Below, in pieces: positions 58,980 to 64,000 of a DNA stretch of 64,000 bases. Made by a program: the position numbers and the translations under genes. How positions within the stretch are numbered: position 1 is the first letter of the stretch; every line of letters begins with the position of its first letter. Below the pieces are notes generated by a model, which saw nothing but the letters and a program-made list of their open reading frames with translations, did not search any database and had not been told where the DNA came from. This DNA comes from Schistosoma mansoni (taxonomy: Eukaryota > Platyhelminthes > Trematoda > Strigeidida > Schistosomatidae), in contig NC_031498.1 in NCBI RefSeq assembly GCF_000237925.1, positions 25,244,308 through 25,308,307 of the forward strand. The letters are read 5' to 3'.

Positions 58980-59325
58980 GATTAATGTTATAACACCATG
59001 AAAAACCCTGAAGCACTGGACAGCTGTTTCGTCCTAACATGAGACTCCACCTCAGTGCGCATTCACGATCCTGCACATGGCACTCAAACGTAGATCCTTC
59101 GATATCGAGCACAAACGCCTAACCTCTAGATCACTGGACCGACATACAACACTGTTGATGTTCAACTTTAACCAATCTATAATATCGCGTGTTAATCTCC
59201 CATTGTCTTTGGTGGGTAACTGCCTCACTACGACAGGGTTGAACTACACTGGTCATGTTATCTCACTAGAACTCTGAGAATCACCTCCCAAAGCTATTCA
59301 CTAGTGAGCACATAATATGTCTGTG
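58980..59325 (-). repeat. Family B repeat, old copy
   Basis: CCTGAAGCACTGGACAGC, TTTCGTCCTAACATGAGAC, TCAACTTTAACCAATC, TTCACTAGTGAGCACATAA keep the family order. Confidence 0.75.
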
Positions 59326-59817
59326 ATGTGTGTTCACGCTACATACGAAGCAATAGTTCTCTCAAAATTTCACGCGCACTATACTGATGATAATCAACTT
59401 TTAGGAACCTAGTTTAGCAGTTTTATCATAGTACTGACCATCCAAACAACATCTTTCTTCATATTAAGTAAATCAGAGACTACCCATTACGACTTGGTCA
59501 ATAGAAAACACTCAAAAACTAGACAAACCACCAATGTATTTAGATAGATGATACATAACCATCCTGAATGATACCTATTAATAACTGTCTACCTTAGTAG
59601 GTCAATGAAATGTCGTAAACACTTATATATGCATACATACTGCAGAAATCAGAATAATAAATTAAGCCACACGATCAGTGTAAGAAAAACCATGGGTTTT
59701 CTCGCTTAAAGAATCAGGTGGTTTATAGACCTTTAATAGGTGAGTTTCTAATTAAATTAATATGACCATCTAGATCTGTTCATTAAAAACTACTATACAT
59801 ACTACTTCTTTTCTCAG
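59326..59817. other. AT-rich spacer
   Basis: Nothing recognised. Confidence 0.4.
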
Positions 59818-59870
59818 TATCCGGTCGGCGGCCTATGCTCCATTGGGAGTAATAGGCGTAAGTAAATAAA
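59818..59870 (+). mobile_element. RTE-clade LINE, last 50 bp
   Basis: TCGGCGGCCTATGCTCCATT...AGGCGTAAGTAAATAA, an extreme 5' truncation. Confidence 0.8.
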
Positions 59871-60077
59871 AAAGTATAAAAAAAGTAATATATCAATACT
59901 TTTTCGCTTCATTAACAGATTTACTATTCAAGACTATTCTTACTGCTTTGACGTTTTAGTGACTAATGACCATGATCTATATTATTATAAGCGAAATCAT
60001 CATGTTCATAATTAAAAACTCCTAATTCAACATCTTAACATGATTGGACAATCGTTTTGTAAACCCTACTTATATTA

Positions 60078-60430
60078 AGCAAAGATGGATAGTGGCTAGC
60101 AGTGGAATCCACTTTGACGCGCGTTTCATCCTATTTGGCCGAGTGGATAACGCGATGGCGTTTGAAGCGAAAGGTACTGGGTTCGAGTCCCAGAGTGAAC
60201 ATCAACTCTGAGATGCAGGTACATCCAGATGACGAGTCTCGAATAGGACGAAACGCGCGTCAAACTGGATTCCACTGCTAGCCACTATTCATCTTTGCTT
60301 ACAAAGCTTGTGAATTAAGACTAGATCGAGGCAATACTCACAGTATGTACATATATCAATTAGAGACTGATCGGTTGCAGTCCTAAAGAACATGGGAAGA
60401 TCAAAACAAACAACACTAAGTAAATTCCTA
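60078..60430. repeat. Family A SINE, complete ungapped inverted pair
   Basis: - arm 60078-60137 (GCAAAGATGG...TTTCATCCTATT) meets at about 60138 a + unit: box A GGCCGAGTGGATAACG, box B GGGTTCGAGTCCC, hammerhead ATGACGAG...GGACGAAACGCGCGTC then AAACTGG, and the tail segment. C3 of the core is A, so inactive. Confidence 0.9.
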
Positions 60431-61363
60431 CTTATATTAGATAATTTTAATTATTTCCATGACAAATGTAAGACATCATTGTGAAGTTATTTTTAATAGC
60501 TGAGATTCTGATGAATATAATTTCGTCTTCAAAATAATCATTCTGTTATGACCGAATGATAAGAATGATTGTAAACGCAGATAATCCATACACTGTTTGG
60601 GCGAGTATGATTTTTTATCTTTCACTCAAAGAATTCGAATTCAAGTGTGGAAAAACAGGATAAAAGAAAACGTGTACGCACACTAGATCACAGTCAGATT
60701 TTAACATAAGCACTAGGATGAATGCTTTCGATTGAGCCTTTCCAACAATGACTGGTGATAGTATGGTTCATTTGCGTCATTGTCGAGAAACACTAGGCAT
60801 CTTAATTTTAGAGTCCGTTGTTGATACGAATAAACAAATGTTTCGACGGACGGTCATTATCATCTATTCGTTGACCTGGGAACAAAACGTGTTTACTTTG
60901 ATTTAGTCAACCTATTTGAGGGCTAAAATCATTTGATATAATGACGTCGGAGAGATACTCTCAAAACATATTTTTTCTTCTGTGCTCCAGACGGTAAAAG
61001 TAATAAGTAGAGACAACGATGTAATGACAAGAGGTCATTTTTGATTACACTTAAAACTACTATTAATACATAGAATTTTACTTGTTTGTAAGTGTCAAAC
61101 ACGTGTCGTACGATGTTTATTTAACACGTCTTGTTACTCAAATGTTTTGATCTCATACATTAAAATCAATGTGAAATAGTTGTGGCAGGGTGAATGCTAG
61201 AGATTGTAACCTACTAAACTATTTTATAGGCTATTATACATATTTTCACTGCATAATTGATTATAACTGGATCGCTATCTATAAATCCTGTTTGTTGTAA
61301 ACGTTTTTAATCCATTAGCTATTACTATACCTCGTATTATTTCTAATTACATAAAACTATAAC
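60431..61363. other. AT-rich spacer
   Basis: Nothing recognised. Confidence 0.4.
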
Positions 61364-62058
61364 ATGGCCGGCAAGAGTATAGAATATTCTTAGGCTACTA
61401 GTATTTGATCATTGGTATCCTCGAAGCATTGCTCGTATATCGTGGGATCACCGGGTAAGTAATGCAGTTGTTAGGAAACGGGTGCTAGGTAATGATGGCA
61501 AGTCGATTGATGAAATAGTGAAAATTCATCAGTTAAGATGGCTGGGACACGTGTTACGTATGCACAACCACCGACTGCCATTACATGCAATGTTTTATGG
61601 TGTAGGAGTAGGTTGGAAGAAAGCTAGGGGCGGCCAGACCAAAACGTAGCACAAATCCATGAAGTCACTGACAATTGGAGTGAGCCATGTTGGTTGATGC
61701 AGACTACCTGGTTGGGTTTCGCGAGATGATAGCAATAGATGGTTAGAGACCTTGAATGACATGGCTCAAATTCGTTGGCAATGGCGAATGTGCATACACT
61801 TTTTGTGTTCTACCAAATTCTAATCTTCTGAATTATTCATGTCTCTATCTTCTTGTCTTTCCAAATTTATTTCACTGGACTATACTCCTTCAATAACATC
61901 TTCAAACCCTAATCTTTCACACAATGCTTATACTCTTACTACTTCTACCACTATGGGATTTGAATCGACAACTGCATCTCTGTGTTAATGTGGTATGGCA
62001 CCTCGAACTGATGTACGTATGTACGAAGTTCTACGTTGTAACTGACTGACTAACAGGA
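61364..62058 (+). mobile_element. (ACTG)n-family LINE, 3' part
   Basis: Encodes LLVFDHWYPRSIARISWDHR, GNDGKSIDEIVKIHQLRWLG, VGWKKARGGQTKT, ETLNDMAQIRWQWRMC with interrupting stops, then a 3' UTR and GACTGACTAAC tail. Reference copy for the family in this window. Confidence 0.85.
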
Positions 62059-62257
62059 TGGGCATACTCAGTCGCTGTAATTTTACTAACATTTTATTAA
62101 GAATATTATCATGAAGAAAGATCTAAAAGAATAATAATAATCATCATTAGTATTGTAATTTCCCTTGTTTCTCTCCTGTTTCATATTATCATTAATATTC
62201 GGTATTATATTTTTGCGGTTGTGTTTACCTTTATAAACTACCAATCATTAAAATGTT

Positions 62258-62372
62258 CAGATATTTCGAGAGCGAAATATTCGACAACCGCATCGCTGTG
62301 CTAATGTGGTATGGCAACTCGTACTGATGTACGTACGTACGACGTTCTACGTTGTGACTGACTTACAAAAAA
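62258..62372 (+). mobile_element. (ACTG)n-family LINE, 3' terminal fragment
   Basis: ACAACCGCATCGCTGTGCTAA...TACGTTGTGACTGACTTAC repeats the end of the preceding element. Confidence 0.75.
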
Positions 62373-63368
62373 CTTGTCCAGTTTCACTGCCACTTTTGAA
62401 ATATTCATGTATAACTATAACATTCTATTTTATAGTATGATGTGATCTGGTATGTCTATATGTAAACCTATTTTTAATTTGAACAAATAATAATATAAGC
62501 TTAGTTGCATTCTTCACTTTTCAGACTCAAAGCTGGGGATAGAAAATGGCGTGTGAGTATTAAGACCAATAAAAGTGGGGTTTGTGTTAGCTCGAGATTA
62601 TGTGTGAGGTCAAAACATTGGTCAAGGTTAAGAACGATAGGCTCTCTCTCTCGATATATATACCAAAACACAAGATGCGGGGCCGAATAATCCTATGAAC
62701 AGGAATCAGATAGGCGAACTTACAAAGTGATATCCATTGATATCCCTCAGATATAACAAGTATACGGTTAAATTTTAATATTAACATTATTTACTGGCTA
62801 ATGGTGTTGAGATTCATTTAGTCAAAATGTTTTGGAATGATTTCTTCATCTATGGAAAGTTTCTCGAAAAAACCAAACGCATTTCACTTGTTCACATTAA
62901 TTAGTGACTGACATAATTTCTATGAATTGAAGTAAATGAATCCCCATATCTGATTTTGATTTCAAAACGTTACATACTATGAACAGCTGATGAGAATCTA
63001 CTGGAACGAAATTAGTTTATTTTAATACATACAAGGAAGTATGTACATGAATTTTGATTTTGTTTTGAATGGAAACTTGTTGAAATTATTCATAATTCCT
63101 TTCTTTGACCAATCAGTGTTTTGTAGAAACTCATCAGAAAAAGTTCATTTTGATTGATAGTCTTAAAATCACCTATAATTTTCTGAATACTCTCATTATA
63201 TACACATAATCTATCCATTGAATTAGAATTTCTTTTAAATTTCCCACCTGTTTTACATTTAAGCATTAAGAGTTCAATATTTTAGAACGCTGTAGAATGT
63301 AGTACTTAAACGGTTCAGTTCACAAGTCAGCAGAATTACAAATTACATTTTTTGAATATTGCTAGTAG
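62373..63368. other. AT-rich spacer
   Basis: Nothing recognised. Confidence 0.4.
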
Positions 63369-63672
63369 TGCGGTGTGGTCTACTTATATCCATATGAGTA
63401 GTATATGGTGATGGTCAGGCATAGAATGTATTTTGACAGAAGACCGATAAGAGAAGAATAAGAACGAAGCGCAATCAGTATGGAAATGCATGAACAATGG
63501 AATTAGAGAAGATGAATTGATATTTACAGAAGGAACAGTGAAAATTAAGACAATTGATTGTTATTTTGCAAATTAACTCTTTAATGTATGGTTATCAGAA
63601 TTTAATGAGATAGTCTGTCATTTTCGTGTCAAACACATTCGATTATCCCCATCCGTCTTCTTGTTCACTACA
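63369..63672 (-). mobile_element. LTR-like element, family D, best-defined copy
   Basis: 304 bp; TG...CA ends (TGCGGTGTGGTC...TTCACTACA), with GTAG on both sides (63365-63368, 63673-63676) as a possible 4-bp target duplication. Orientation given by the TATATCCATATGAG word near the left end read on + is uncertain. Solo, no internal part. Confidence 0.6.
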
Positions 63673-64000
63673 GTAGTGTTTAACCACATTCGACACTTTA
63701 TGCCGTAAGGATAATTCATTATTTCTTTTTCTTTTCTGCTAATATTTACTTGTTTATTTAAACGGAGTATAACGACTGGCATAAAGATCATCACCGTCAT
63801 CATCATCATCAACATCATCTTACAATAACAAAACACATGAACAATTACTTCACAATATATATATTTAATCCATTCTTCGGTTGGATTTTACAACGGATTT
63901 ATCAAGTGACTGAATGATGGATTCACATATGCACAACCCGGAGATTGTTTCAAGCACATCAAAAGAGAGATATGTACATTCTCATAGAAAGATTTTATTT
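63673..64000. other. AT-rich spacer with a CAT microsatellite
   Basis: CATCATCATCATC near 63795; nothing else recognised. Confidence 0.4.

Overview
The window looks like nuclear DNA of a schistosome blood fluke (genus Schistosoma; species not determined). It is AT-rich and crowded with hammerhead-ribozyme repeats of the Sm-alpha SINE type, RTE- and CR1-type LINE fragments, a Merlin DNA transposon, solo LTRs and a Gypsy remnant. Three 200-N assembly gaps are present (7431-7630, 11531-11730, 54542-54741).

One host gene is supported: a lipin (phosphatidate phosphatase, Mg2+-dependent PAP1) on the + strand, coding span 21476-42470. It resolves into ten exons with AG/GT borders and compatible phases, giving an 848-residue protein: N-LIP domain (exons 1-2), a divergent acidic middle (exons 3-7) and the catalytic C-LIP domain (exons 8-10) with DIDGT at residues 563-567. 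Its introns carry much of the repeat load, including a Merlin element just after exon 1 and a 2.3-kb RTE copy in intron 1.

The flanks (1-21475 and 42880-64000) hold no host gene I can support. They contain: family A, the Sm-alpha-like SINE (unit about 318 bp, tRNA-like head plus hammerhead); family B, a second tRNA-headed repeat (unit about 401-403 bp) that also has a hammerhead-like core; family C, a GC-richer ~500-bp repeat with an AAATAA tail; two LTR families, one with exact 5-bp target duplications; 3' ends of several LINE families; Merlin-related MITEs; and one 109-bp palindromic element with an AAGT target duplication.

The most interesting layer is the A/B repeat pair. Both encode hammerheads, both occur as slightly more than one unit with terminal direct repeats (as expected from tandem or circular templates), and both are often found as head-to-head inverted copies with their 3' ends outward. 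The three assembly gaps all fall in such palindromes; one is bounded by an identical 60-bp sequence on both sides and is probably not a real gap.
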